NCBI GenBank assembly: GCA_945870455.1
Contig: CAMBSL010000003.1
Coordinates: 1 to 56,417 of the forward strand
Reading direction: 5' to 3'
DNA: 56,417 nucleotides
Source: Pirellula staleyi DSM 6068
GTDB lineage: Bacteria > Planctomycetota > Planctomycetia > Pirellulales > Pirellulaceae
Every line of letters begins with the position of its first letter. The stretch's first letter is position 1. Position numbers and translations under genes: made by a program. Under the pieces are notes generated by a model. The model was given only the letters and a program-made list of their open reading frames with translations. It did no database searches and was not told the DNA's origin. Shown here one piece after another: positions 1-9,151 of this stretch.

Positions 1-378
1 AGCTATACCATTGATTCCGTTCGAGCCATCGCAAGCGAAAATCCGGACGCGAAATTGTTTTTATTGATGGGTGCCGATGTTCTCGTGGATTTAGCAAAAT
101 GGCGAGAACCAACCGAATTGTTTCGGATGATTACACCTTGTGTGATCGCTCGCGGAGGAGTTGGAGAACCTCAGTGGGAAATGTTGCGTCCCTACGTGGA
201 TTCCAGAACATTTAGCAAAGTTATTGAAACGAAGGTTGTGGCTCCGCACATAGAAATCAGCTCGACCGAATTGAAAGCAAGAATCCGCAGAGGGCAAACG
301 ATTCGTTATCAAGTACCGCCTGCGGTCGACTTAGTTATCCGCGAGAAAAACCTCTATGGCCTAGACGTTCCAAGCTGA
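1..378 (+). CDS. nadD: Nicotinate-nucleotide adenylyltransferase, 3' part (5' end outside window)
   Basis: Frame +1 is open from base 1 (SYTIDSVRAIASENPDAKLFLLMGADVLVDLAKWRE...). SxTxxT/GAD-like and ISSTxLKARIRRG C-terminal motifs are typical of NadD. Confidence 0.85.
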   Translation, partial: SYTIDSVRAIASENPDAKLFLLMGADVLVDLAKWREPTELFRMITPCVIARGGVGEPQWEMLRPYVDSRTFSKVIETKVVAPHIEISSTELKARIRRGQTIRYQVPPAVDLVIREKNLYGLDVPS

Positions 379-780
379 CGCAATTCGAAAACGAGTCGGC
401 TGTTTAGTGCGTGAAGAGAAGCCTAATCGAATCCTCATCTTGTGGCAGCCCTCTCGCCCTGATAGCCTATCCCAAGATGATAGACTTGCATTTTTAGCGG
501 GAAACGAGATGCACTACGAAAAGTAGTTGCAGATTGAACAGCGCCTCAGTGAACTTCTGGAACTTATTCGGTCCGGGCACAGGGCCGAACACGAATCGCT
601 TGCACATCCGAGACAGTGCTTGAGGGAAAGAAGCAGGTCGCTAGTAAACACCTGATTACGGCCATCGCGTGGCAGCAACGAGCAAATCCATCGACGTTGC
701 GACTGTTATCGGAAACGAGCAATCGTCGCGAAAAATCAGTTTTTCTTGCTATGGGGAGTCCTCGATCGAGACCGTAAAAC

Positions 781-1107
781 GTGACCCAAACAAATGAGAC
801 AATCACCGTCAAATACGCAACTTCTAACGTTGAACTTGAGGCGGTAAAGGCGATATACAGATCGAGCAAACGCGAACTTGGTTTTTTGCCCGACGGTGCG
901 TTCCAAGAACGATACGATCGCGGGCAAATCTTGATCGTGGTCGTTGATGGAACGATTGCTGGGTATGTTCTTTTTTCGACAAATCAGAAGTATGAAGTTC
1001 GGATAGCCCACCTTGTGATTGCAAGGGCGTTTCAAGGCCGTAAATTGAGTACTTACTTAATCGACCGCTTGAAACTGGCGAGTCTACAAAGTCGCTTTCA
1101 GGGATAA
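781..1107 (+). pseudogene. GNAT-family N-acetyltransferase, apparently truncated (GTG start)
   Basis: 108 aa with GNAT core (IAGYVLFSTNQKYEVRIAHLVIARAFQGRKLSTYLIDRLK), stopping right after the acetyl-CoA-binding region. Confidence 0.5.
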
Positions 1108-1181
1108 TCGACGGCGCACTCAGTCGTCCGGGTCGGTTCGAGGTTTATCAGATACGCGATTCGAAGGAGAATTCACTTGCT

Positions 1182-2129
1182 TTGATCTTGGCGGAGAAGA
1201 TTGATGACTGCGTCTATTTTCTCAAAAGGTTCCGAGTCTCTCGACGACTTGCAGGGACACGACTTGGAAATGTAATAACCGAGTTGATCGCTTACTATCC
1301 ACTGGGAGCTTGGAAAGGAAACCAAAATCGTTTGGTCAAAGTCGATGACCCAAATGTCGAGCTAATGGTTCTACTGGCCTGTCTACGGCGCGGTTTCCAG
1401 TTCAGCAATGGCGAATACTGGAGAGTATCACTCCCTGGGATCTGGAGTCGCGGCGAGGTGGCCAGCGCACTAAACGATCTTGTTGCTGAACATGGACTTC
1501 CCAACGAGATCGGAGAGTCGATGATGCAATTGGCTGAAAGCAACGCCGACGACGGCGGCAGTTTCACGCAACAGTTAGAGAAGGCCATTCATCCAGGAAA
1601 GGCATCCTTCGGATTACTTCCAACGTACGTCATTCCGATTCAACCCGAGTGGGCGCAAGAACTCTTCGATTTTCGGATTTGGAGCCGTCCATTGCTAAAA
1701 ATGGATACTCAACTCGTGGTCAATCCAGACTCGGTCTACTATAAACGGCCGAGAAACAGCCCCCAAAGTAGCCATGGTCGAATCCTTTGGTATGTGAGCG
1801 GCGATACACGAAGGGGCGGTGGTTGCGTCCGTGCTTGCTCCGTTTTGACCAAAGGTGTCAACGGGTCAGTCAAAGATCTATTTCGCGAGTACCAACGATT
1901 GGGTGTGTTTGAATGGCGACACCTGATGGATCACTTTGACGATGCAAATTCTCCAGCATTTGCGGTTGAATTCACAAATACTGAACTGTTTCCTAACCCA
2001 ATCTCACTGGACGAATTGAATGCAATTTTGGTAGAAGACGGAATGAAACGCCAGCAGTTCGTATCCTCGGTAAAGATAAGCCAAGTCGCCTTTGAAAAAA
2101 TCTACCAACATGCTTTCAATGAGGAGTAG
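1182..2129 (+). CDS. Hypothetical protein, possibly the C-terminal part of a GNAT-fused protein paired with the downstream ASCH protein
   Basis: 315 aa ORF with TTG start. The same frame is open upstream to ~1044, overlapping the GNAT ORF in another frame. Ends 4 bp before the ASCH ORF. Confidence 0.55.
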   Translation: MILAEKIDDCVYFLKRFRVSRRLAGTRLGNVITELIAYYPLGAWKGNQNRLVKVDDPNVELMVLLACLRRGFQFSNGEYWRVSLPGIWSRGEVASALNDLVAEHGLPNEIGESMMQLAESNADDGGSFTQQLEKAIHPGKASFGLLPTYVIPIQPEWAQELFDFRIWSRPLLKMDTQLVVNPDSVYYKRPRNSPQSSHGRILWYVSGDTRRGGGCVRACSVLTKGVNGSVKDLFREYQRLGVFEWRHLMDHFDDANSPAFAVEFTNTELFPNPISLDELNAILVEDGMKRQQFVSSVKISQVAFEKIYQHAFNEE

Positions 2130-2132
2130 ACG

Positions 2133-2573
2133 ATGTTGTTCCTGTCAATTCATCCAGAATTTGTATTAGCTATTGTTGAAGGAAAGAAGACAGTAGAGCT
2201 TCGAAAGAGACGTCCGAGCGCAGAACTGGGTTCGATAGTTGCGATTTATGCAACGACGCCGAGATGTGAAGTCGTCGCAACCGCAACGCTTAGTCGTGTT
2301 GATTTTGATGCGCCAGAAGTACTGTGGCGACGAGTGCGAAATTCTGCGTCCGTCACCAAGGCGCAATATGACTCATACTACATGAATTCGGATTTGGCTG
2401 TTGGATTGCATCTAGACAATGTGCTTGTCCTTAACCGTCCTATTCTACTCGCCGAGCTTCGAAGCGAGTGGAAACAGTTTCAGCCACCGCAACAATTCAG
2501 ATATCTCGATTCGAACCAGCAGAGGCTGATCCAGAGCCAATCATCGACTCCAGGATTGGCGTTGAGGGGCTAG
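2133..2573 (+). CDS. ASCH-domain-like protein
   Basis: MLFLSIHPEFVLAIVEGKKTVELRKRRP... matches the ASCH/PUA-like N-terminal signature (sI.p.fa.aIl.GkKtvElRkr). Confidence 0.7.
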   Translation: MLFLSIHPEFVLAIVEGKKTVELRKRRPSAELGSIVAIYATTPRCEVVATATLSRVDFDAPEVLWRRVRNSASVTKAQYDSYYMNSDLAVGLHLDNVLVLNRPILLAELRSEWKQFQPPQQFRYLDSNQQRLIQSQSSTPGLALRG

Positions 2574-2659
2574 TCCGACTTGGGAACGGTTCTAGTTGCA
2601 AATGACAGCCCTTGAGCAAAAGCTGCGTCCGCTGAGTCCCCTTTTGCTCTTCCTTTCGA

Positions 2660-3256
2660 TTACTTTCGCACCCGCTGAGACTCCATCGACTTTCGAAGTT
2701 GCTCGATCGCAAATACCTCCTGTCTTCTTTCGCGTTCGGTCGGGGGCTCAGGCTCCTCACCTTGGACTTGGAAGTCCAGTTCTACCGAATCGAAGCCAAT
2801 CGATATCGTTCCTGAACACGCAAAATCAGCCGTCAGACGTTGAATGACTCGACAGAATTTTTGGTAACAAGTGTCCTGTAACCAGGTAACCGTTTCACCC
2901 TCTCTGAGTTGCAAAGGCTTCAAATGCGAGGGACGAAGAATTTCGATGAACATGCGTTTCACTCTCTTGATTGGGAAAATTGACTCGATTCTTAGCGTAT
3001 CAACAATTCGGCCAATCGAGAAATGAGCAAATCGTGTCCGAAATCCGCGCCAACTGCCTAGGGTTTCGTCTTTCGGGTTGAGCCGTTCAATAGTCAAATA
3101 CGTTTCGGATCTTTGAGGCCGTTGCCTCGCCAACGGAACCGAAAGCGCGGCAATAAGGGGACGCAGCGGACCCAGCTCATTGTTTTGGTCTAACAGACCA
3201 GCGGCCATGACGGGGTTTTGACGCGGGCAACTTCGATCATGGTAGCTGACACGCCG
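2660..3256 (-). CDS. Hypothetical protein; start uncertain, the track ORF runs up to 3619 into repeat sequence
   Basis: Open frame without a recognised family. The part upstream of ~3300 translates RAYT-duplicate and REP sequence, so it is not credible as coding. Confidence 0.25.
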   Translation of the reverse strand, partial: RRVSYHDRSCPRQNPVMAAGLLDQNNELGPLRPLIAALSVPLARQRPQRSETYLTIERLNPKDETLGSWRGFRTRFAHFSIGRIVDTLRIESIFPIKRVKRMFIEILRPSHLKPLQLREGETVTWLQDTCYQKFCRVIQRLTADFACSGTISIGFDSVELDFQVQGEEPEPPTERERRQEVFAIEQLRKSMESQRVRK

Positions 3257-3373
3257 CAGCGACCGTCGTTGTCCATTAGTTGGAAACGTTAATGTTGCCG
3301 CCCGTTCAACGAGATGGAACGCGATGAAGGCACTCAACCGACGCGAATTGAACTCGTCCCCTTTAGCTCTTCC

Positions 3374-3455
3374 ATTCAAGCTCGATGGCAAGATGATCTC
3401 TATGGATACGTTGGTGGCGTGGCGTCGTTCGCGAGAACAAAGGAACGCTATTGAA
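3374..3455 (+). repeat. Direct-repeat copy 1 of a RAYT coding segment (partner at 3710-3786)
   Basis: ATTCAAGCTCGATGGCAAGATGATCTCTATGGATACGTTGGTGGC(GTGGC)GTCGTTCGCGAGAACAAAGGAACGCTATTGAA is almost identical to 3710-3786, with a 5 bp internal insertion. Confidence 0.9.
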
Positions 3456-3700
3456 GAGCGTTCTGACATAGCCACGAAGTGGCGAAAGGTTGTAGCCATG
3501 GGCGTAAGCCCATGGCTCATCGAGAACACAACGCGAAGTCCCGAAGGGACGAAAGGAACTCGGGCATTCGCTTCCCCCTTTCGCTCCTTCGGGGCTCCCC
3601 CGTTGTTCGTGCTACCCAATCCATGGGCTCGCGCCCATGGCTACAACATTCCGTCCCTAAGGGACTGGCTGCACCGCACGCGCCGTCCTCATTCATGCAG
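3456..3700. repeat. REP/BIME-like element copy 1
   Basis: GTAG at the foot of hairpin CCATGGGCGTAAGCCCATGG (3492-3515), and inverted partner CCATGGGCTCGCGCCCATGG-CTAC (3621-3644). Shares flanks with the copy at 4138-4300. Confidence 0.85.
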
Positions 3701-4111
3701 GTAGCATTCATTCAAGCTGGATGGCAAGATGATCTCTATGGATACATTGGTGGCATCGTTCGCGAGAACAAAGGAACGCTATTGAAAATTGGCGGCGTTG
3801 CGGACCATGTGCACTTACTGGCAAAGCTAAGCCCTACGCTCGCAATTTCCGATGTCCTTCGAATCATCAAGACGAATTCATCGAAGTGGATAAATGAGCG
3901 GAAGGATGTTAATTACAAATTTCAATGGCAACCAGGATTCGCTGCATTTTCCGTGAGCGAGTCGCAGGCTCCGGTCGTTGAGAACTACATCGCCAATCAG
4001 GCAGAACATCACCGAACGAAAACATTCGAGGAGGAGTTCCTCGGGATGTTGAAGAAACACCGAATCGAATACGATCCTCGATACGTCTTCGAGCAGGAGA
4101 TCGTCGAATGA
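3697..4111 (+). pseudogene. REP-associated tyrosine transposase (IS200/IS605-like Y1 transposase), apparently lacking its N-terminus
   Basis: DDLYGYIGGIVRENKGTLLKIGGVADHVHLLAKLSP (HUH-type HVH) ... VVENYIANQAEHHRTKTFEEEFLGMLKKHRIEYD (catalytic Tyr region). The usual N-terminal strand (xxYHxVFSTKxR) is not seen. Confidence 0.75.
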
Positions 4112-4137
4112 GGATTCTGTTAGCAGCAAAGCGGCGC

Positions 4138-4300
4138 TCTGACATAGCCACAAAGTGGCGAAAGGTTGTAGCCATGGGCGTAAGCCCATGGAACATCGAG
4201 AACACAATGCGAAGTCCCTTCGGGGCTCCCCCATTGTTCGTGCTACCGAATCCATGGGCTCGCGCCCATGGCTACATCGTTCCGTCCCTTCGGGACTAGG
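4138..4300. repeat. REP/BIME-like element copy 2
   Basis: Same architecture as 3456-3700: GTAG-CCATGGGCGTAAGCCCATGG (4168-4191) and CCATGGGCTCGCGCCCATGG-CTAC (4252-4275), plus GTCCCTTCGGGAC. Confidence 0.85.
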
Positions 4301-4358
4301 CGATTTGGTACCTCGGGGCATTGCGGCGATAGCCCCGAGGGTGCTCGTTGACGTCCAT

Positions 4359-4403
4359 TAAAAAAAGAACCTGGGCCTGCAGAACTGGCTGCAGGCCCAG
4401 GTT
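4359..4403 (-). terminator. Strong intrinsic terminator (minus strand)
   Basis: Perfect 15-bp inverted repeat AACCTGGGCCTGCAG/CTGCAGGCCCAGGTT with a 6-nt loop. On the minus strand it is followed by CTTTTTTT. Confidence 0.75.
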
Positions 4404-4560
4404 GGGACTAAATACCTCTTTCCTACTATCCTCTTTGCTTGCGCATTCGGCGTTCGAAAAGTGGGGTAGAGGCTGCAAGGCATATGCAGCCCGCCGGCAC
4501 GCTTATGCCGCCTCACCCCCATGGCTAGTACAGATTGATGTCACTAATCACCTCCTTTCA
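4404..4560 (-). ncRNA. Candidate structured RNA or leader upstream of the 4359-4403 terminator
   Basis: Nested complementarities: 4463-4472/4511-4519 (GGGGTAGAGG/CCTCACCCC, one bulge), 4471-4477/4485-4491 (7 bp perfect), 4495-4499/4506-4510 (5 bp perfect). Confidence 0.35.
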
Positions 4561-5121
4561 ATAATTGCCTGACTTTTGCGGCCGCTCAGCCGAGAACAGG
4601 GCCGCATCAGTACTGGGACGGTAGCCGCGATGCGTTTCGCAGCACTTACGTGTAGTGTATTCACAAATGGCCAACCAAATCAACCAAGGGCGAACAAAAA
4701 CTCGCAGGTCTCTTGAAAAAATCATTAGCAGACCTTGGCCGCTTGGTGTGGACACGCAGCACGCGTCAAAACTGAGCTAACTGCCCGAAAAACATCGTTG
4801 CAAGTCGCTAATGTAAATCGTGCCCTCCTAGAACTCACACAAGCTTAAAACACGGGCTATTTCCGCGGGAATGCGCCTTCTTGTAGCACAACACGGAACG
4901 CTTGGGCGGACGATCACCTTCTCCGGATTCGTGCGACCCATTTCATGAAAAATTATTTGCGGATTCATTGGACATTTGCGAACCAGGGCAAGTTGTTCGT
5001 CATTTGGCCTAGCGTTTGCTAGCCCGACAGACTTGAGTTTCGGTGCGCAATCTCTCCGCACTGTAACTCACCAACCAGCAGGAAAAAAGTTTGAGAGAAA
5101 GAACTCGAGGCGGAGTTAGAA

Positions 5122-6579
5122 ATGATTCGAACGGCGTTTTTTTCGATTTTTTTGTTGACCGTGTTGTGTTCGGGGCTAACGACCGAGCTCATTGCCCAGG
5201 ATGCGACTAGTCCACCAACTCCCGTGGCACCCGAAGTGGTTCCCGTGGCAACGGAAGTGGCTGCTGCGGCGCCCGTTTCCACCTTGGACAAGGGTGATCA
5301 GGCATGGTTATTGGCGAGCAGTGCACTTGTGCTGTTGATGACTCCGGGGCTCGCGTTTTTCTACGGCGGTCTCGTCGGCAGGAAGAACATTCTGAGTGTC
5401 TTGATGCAGTGCTTTCTCTGCATGTGTTTGGTATCGATTCTTTGGGTGACGGTTGGATACAGCCTTGCTTTCGCGGGCGGCGCTCCAGACGACGAAATTT
5501 TTGGAGGATTTGCCGGAAATCCGATGAAGCACTTTATGCTTGCCGGTATCTCGTTCACCGATTCGTTTGAGCCAGTGACGGGAGTCAAGTTGGGTATCAG
5601 CCAACAAACCTTCATGGTCTTTCAAATGATGTTCGCGATTATCACGCCAGCGTTGATCATCGGTGCCTTCGCAGAGCGAATGAAGTTTCTTGCCTTCGTC
5701 GTTTTCACTGCTCTATGGAGCGTGATTGTTTACAGCCCGATTGCACACTGGGTTTGGTTTGGTCCGACACACCCCATTTTTGGCTTGGGAGTGTTTGATG
5801 CCAAGGACGCGGTTCCAACGGGAGCCCTAGACTTTGCTGGCGGCACAGTTGTTCACATCAATGCTGGAATCGCAGCTTTGGTTTGCTGTCTCGTCATAGG
5901 TCCTCGTCGAGGATTTCCGAGACAGATGACTCCGCCGCACAATCTACCGTTTGCGGTTTTGGGCGCTGGTCTGCTGTGGTTTGGTTGGTTTGGATTTAAC
6001 GGTGGTAGCGCCTTCGGAGCAACGGACCAAGCCGTCCGAGGTTTCGTAACAACCCAAGTCGCAGCAGCGACTGCGGGGTTGGTTTGGTCTCTGATTGAAA
6101 TCGTTCGCAACGGCAAACCTACTGCTCTTGGAATGATCACCGGAGCGGTAGCGGGACTAGTGGGAATCACTCCAGCGGCAGGCTTTGTGGAAGTTTGGGC
6201 AGCCATAGTCATCGGAGCCGGAGCTACCATCGTCAGCTACATTTTCGTCGCCTTCGTCAAACCCGCGTTAAAGTATGACGATTCCCTAGACGTTTTTGGT
6301 GTTCACGGCATGTCGGGTATTTGGGGTGCAATTGCCACCGGTATTTTTGCAATTCCAGGGTTCGGTGTGGATCGACTTGGCGGAGCATACTATGGCAATA
6401 CAGCTCAAGTGATGCTGCAGCTAAAAGCGATCGGCGTTACCTTGATCTACTCCGGGGTGGTTTCCTTCATTTTGCTCAAGATCATCGACTTTACGATTGG
6501 CTTGCGAACGAGCGAAGAGGGCGAGAAGATGGGTTTGGATTTGACCGACCACGCGGAAACGGCCTACACCGTTTCGTAA
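5122..6579 (+). CDS. amtB: Ammonium transporter, AmtB/Mep family
   Basis: LMTPGLAFFYGGLVGRKNILSVLMQCF..., AGGTVVHINAG, DVFGVHGMSGIWGAIATGIFA. Signal-peptide-like N-terminus. Confidence 0.95.
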   Translation: MIRTAFFSIFLLTVLCSGLTTELIAQDATSPPTPVAPEVVPVATEVAAAAPVSTLDKGDQAWLLASSALVLLMTPGLAFFYGGLVGRKNILSVLMQCFLCMCLVSILWVTVGYSLAFAGGAPDDEIFGGFAGNPMKHFMLAGISFTDSFEPVTGVKLGISQQTFMVFQMMFAIITPALIIGAFAERMKFLAFVVFTALWSVIVYSPIAHWVWFGPTHPIFGLGVFDAKDAVPTGALDFAGGTVVHINAGIAALVCCLVIGPRRGFPRQMTPPHNLPFAVLGAGLLWFGWFGFNGGSAFGATDQAVRGFVTTQVAAATAGLVWSLIEIVRNGKPTALGMITGAVAGLVGITPAAGFVEVWAAIVIGAGATIVSYIFVAFVKPALKYDDSLDVFGVHGMSGIWGAIATGIFAIPGFGVDRLGGAYYGNTAQVMLQLKAIGVTLIYSGVVSFILLKIIDFTIGLRTSEEGEKMGLDLTDHAETAYTVS

Positions 6580-6658
6580 CGATCGCGTTTCTCGGTGTTT
6601 GAACACTCGTTCGCTCCACCGGCCTCGTGCCTCATCTTTACCCAGATCATTTGATCTT

Positions 6659-6704
6659 GCTCCCCTCGCCCCGTACTCGGGGAGAGGGGCTGGCGGGTGA
6701 GAGG
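6659..6704. repeat. Dispersed GC-rich palindromic repeat (family D)
   Basis: GCTCCCCTCGCCCCGTACTCGGGGAGAGGGGCTGGCGGGTGAGAGG; related copies at 54042-54091 and 54139-54197. Confidence 0.75.
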
Positions 6705-6794
6705 TTTTGCACTGTGTTTTGATTGCACTTGGCAGAGGCGCTAAGCACGACGGTATGAGTCTTCGAGTGAAACAAACTGAGTGCCGAAGAGCGA

Positions 6795-6841
6795 TAGCCC
6801 CGGTTCTCGACGAATGTCGAGCAATTGGAAAACCGGGGCTA
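6795..6841. repeat. Palindromic repeat downstream of ppk1
   Basis: TAGCCCCGGTT...AACCGGGGCTA, with internal CTCGACGAATGTCGAG hairpin. Confidence 0.6.
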
Positions 6842-6893
6842 GCGCGGCTAGCGCCCAACGACTGGCTGGTATGAAAAACAGTTGCGGATGTGC

Positions 6894-9008
6894 TTAGTCT
6901 TTTATTGCCGCCGACTTGTGCGGTTCAAACGTCGTTCTGGCTGCTTGCTCCGCTTTCTTAACGGCCGAAATTGCCGATTCGCAGAGGAAGCGTTGTGCTC
7001 GAAACTTGGGTTGGTTGGCTTCTGGTTGAACGCGAACATAACTACCATCCGGGCCGAGACTCCAAGAGTTTTGATTGTCCCGGAAATACGTGTCGAGAAT
7101 CTCCATTACCCGGCGTTTGGAAGCCATATCTTCGATTGGGACTAACAGTTCAACACGACGATCAAATGATCTCGGCATCCAGTCGGCGCTACTGATGTAC
7201 ACCGCATCATCACCCCCATGATAGAAGTACAAAACGCGAGCGTGTTCCAAAAAGCGATCGACCACACTGACTACGCTGATGTTTTCACTAAGCCCGGGTA
7301 CACCCGGCCGTAAGCAACAGATTCCTCGAACGTTGAGTCGAACAACCACTCCAGCTTGACTGGCTTCGTACAAGGCTTTGATGATGTCCGGGTCCACCAG
7401 CGAATTGATTTTGGCAACGATATAGGCTTTTTGACCATTGCGCTTGTTAAGTGTTTCCGCTTGAATCAATGCAAGTAACTTCTTTCGCAAACCGAGCGGA
7501 GCCGATTCGAGTTTGTCATAGGGCTGTGGTTGACTGTAGCCGGTTATCGCGTTGATAAAGGCGCTTGCATCCCGCCCGAGCGATTCATTGCAGGTGAGAT
7601 AACTGAGATCGCTATACAAACGTGCAGTCGCTTCGTTGTAGTTTCCTGTGCCAAAATGGACATAGCGAACGATGCCTGAGGGCTCGCGCCGAACCACAAT
7701 ACAGATCTTGGCGTGTGTTTTTAGACCTCGGACTCCGTAGATGACCTGAACTCCACATCGTTCTAGTTCGCGGGCCCATTCGATGTTGCGAGCCTCGTCA
7801 AACCGAGCCTTCAATTCGACAATTGCGGTAACGTACTTGCCTCGCTCGGCCGCTTTTTTGAGGGCAGCGACGATTGGACTCTTGCGGCTCGTTCGATAGA
7901 GCACTTGCTTTATTGCAAGAACATCCGCATCCTCGGCCGCTTCCTCAATGAATCGAACGACTGGCTCAAAGCTCTCATAAGGATGACACAGCAAAAGCTC
8001 GTTTTCGGCAATGCTCTTAAACATGCTCTGCGTCGGATCGATCGTGGCTGGACGCTGTGGTATCCACGCAGTGTCTCGCAATGCTGGGAACCCCTCCATG
8101 TCCGTTAAATACATCATGCTGGCAAGATCGAGTGGGCCTGATATCTTGAAGACATCCCTGGAACGAAGACCTAATTTTTCTTGCAAAAAATCGAGCGTTG
8201 GCTCGGAAACACTATCCGCGATTTCCAGACGCACGAATCCAGCCATCCGACGCGAATGAAGAACTTCCTCCATTCCCATCATCAAGTCCGCAGCACTATC
8301 CTCACGCACCGACACATCTGCATTCCGGGTGACCCGAAATGCAACGCATTCATCGACCCGCTTGCCGGGATAGTATTGATCTACCAACTCGGACGTGACG
8401 TCCTCAAGAAGTGCATAATTGTAGCCGCGGTCGCTAGGAAGCGTGATGAATCGCGAAAGCGCTTTGCCAAGTGGGATAAATGCAAATCGATTAGGATTTT
8501 CAGAGTCTTCGCTGGCCATTCGAACGCACAAGTTTAACCCAAGATTAGCCAAGAGCGGAAACGGACTCTCTGGATCGATGTCCATCGGCGAAACAATAGG
8601 GTATATCTCTTCGTGGAAAAAGCGAAGGATCGACTCGCGGTGTCGCACCGACGCCTTGCAAGCAGAAATGCGTTCCAACCCTTCGGCCGCAAGGGTTGGT
8701 TCGACGGCGTTCAGGAAGCATTCATACTGATCCCGAACAATCGAGTTGACCCGTTCAAATATCAAATTCAACTGCTCCGATACCGTCGCGCCGCTTGGAT
8801 CCGCCTTCTCGAAACCCTGAGCTTGTTGAAGCTGCAATCCACCAACCCGCACCATGAAAAACTCGTCCAAGTTACTTGCCGTGATGGCAAGGAACTTCAA
8901 TCGTTCAAGATCGGGAACTTTGGTATACAGTGCTTGGTCAAGAACCCGTTGGTTAAATTCGAGCCAACTGAGCTCTCGGTTGATAAACGAATGATTGTTT
9001 TGAGGCAT
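6894..9008 (-). CDS. ppk1: Polyphosphate kinase 1
   Basis: FINRELSWLEFNQRVLDQA N-terminus; ALKKAAERGKYVTAIVELKARFDEARNIEWARELE; THAKICIVVRRE (catalytic His); HFGTGNYNEATARLYSDLSYLT. Confidence 0.95.
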   Translation of the reverse strand: MPQNNHSFINRELSWLEFNQRVLDQALYTKVPDLERLKFLAITASNLDEFFMVRVGGLQLQQAQGFEKADPSGATVSEQLNLIFERVNSIVRDQYECFLNAVEPTLAAEGLERISACKASVRHRESILRFFHEEIYPIVSPMDIDPESPFPLLANLGLNLCVRMASEDSENPNRFAFIPLGKALSRFITLPSDRGYNYALLEDVTSELVDQYYPGKRVDECVAFRVTRNADVSVREDSAADLMMGMEEVLHSRRMAGFVRLEIADSVSEPTLDFLQEKLGLRSRDVFKISGPLDLASMMYLTDMEGFPALRDTAWIPQRPATIDPTQSMFKSIAENELLLCHPYESFEPVVRFIEEAAEDADVLAIKQVLYRTSRKSPIVAALKKAAERGKYVTAIVELKARFDEARNIEWARELERCGVQVIYGVRGLKTHAKICIVVRREPSGIVRYVHFGTGNYNEATARLYSDLSYLTCNESLGRDASAFINAITGYSQPQPYDKLESAPLGLRKKLLALIQAETLNKRNGQKAYIVAKINSLVDPDIIKALYEASQAGVVVRLNVRGICCLRPGVPGLSENISVVSVVDRFLEHARVLYFYHGGDDAVYISSADWMPRSFDRRVELLVPIEDMASKRRVMEILDTYFRDNQNSWSLGPDGSYVRVQPEANQPKFRAQRFLCESAISAVKKAEQAARTTFEPHKSAAIKD

Positions 9009-9151
9009 GGGATCGAGGAGAAATAGATGAGTCGTACGAGAGAAGCGAAGTGCCCCTATGGTAACCGAAATCCTGTTTCATGTTTCGAAGGCACTGAGGA
9101 CCGACAGATCTGCTCCTACCCTGGCGGAGCATGGGAACGAGGAATTGGCGC

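Noticed and set aside
1044-1181. AAA-ATPase-like string GIIDGALSRPGRFE upstream of the 315-aa ORF
   Set aside because: Short, without Walker motifs in the same frame; probably chance resemblance.
2660-3619. Long minus-strand ORF (319 aa) spanning RAYT-duplicate and REP
   Set aside because: Its N-terminal third is the reverse translation of BIME and RAYT sequence; only the 3' portion could be a gene, reported at low confidence.
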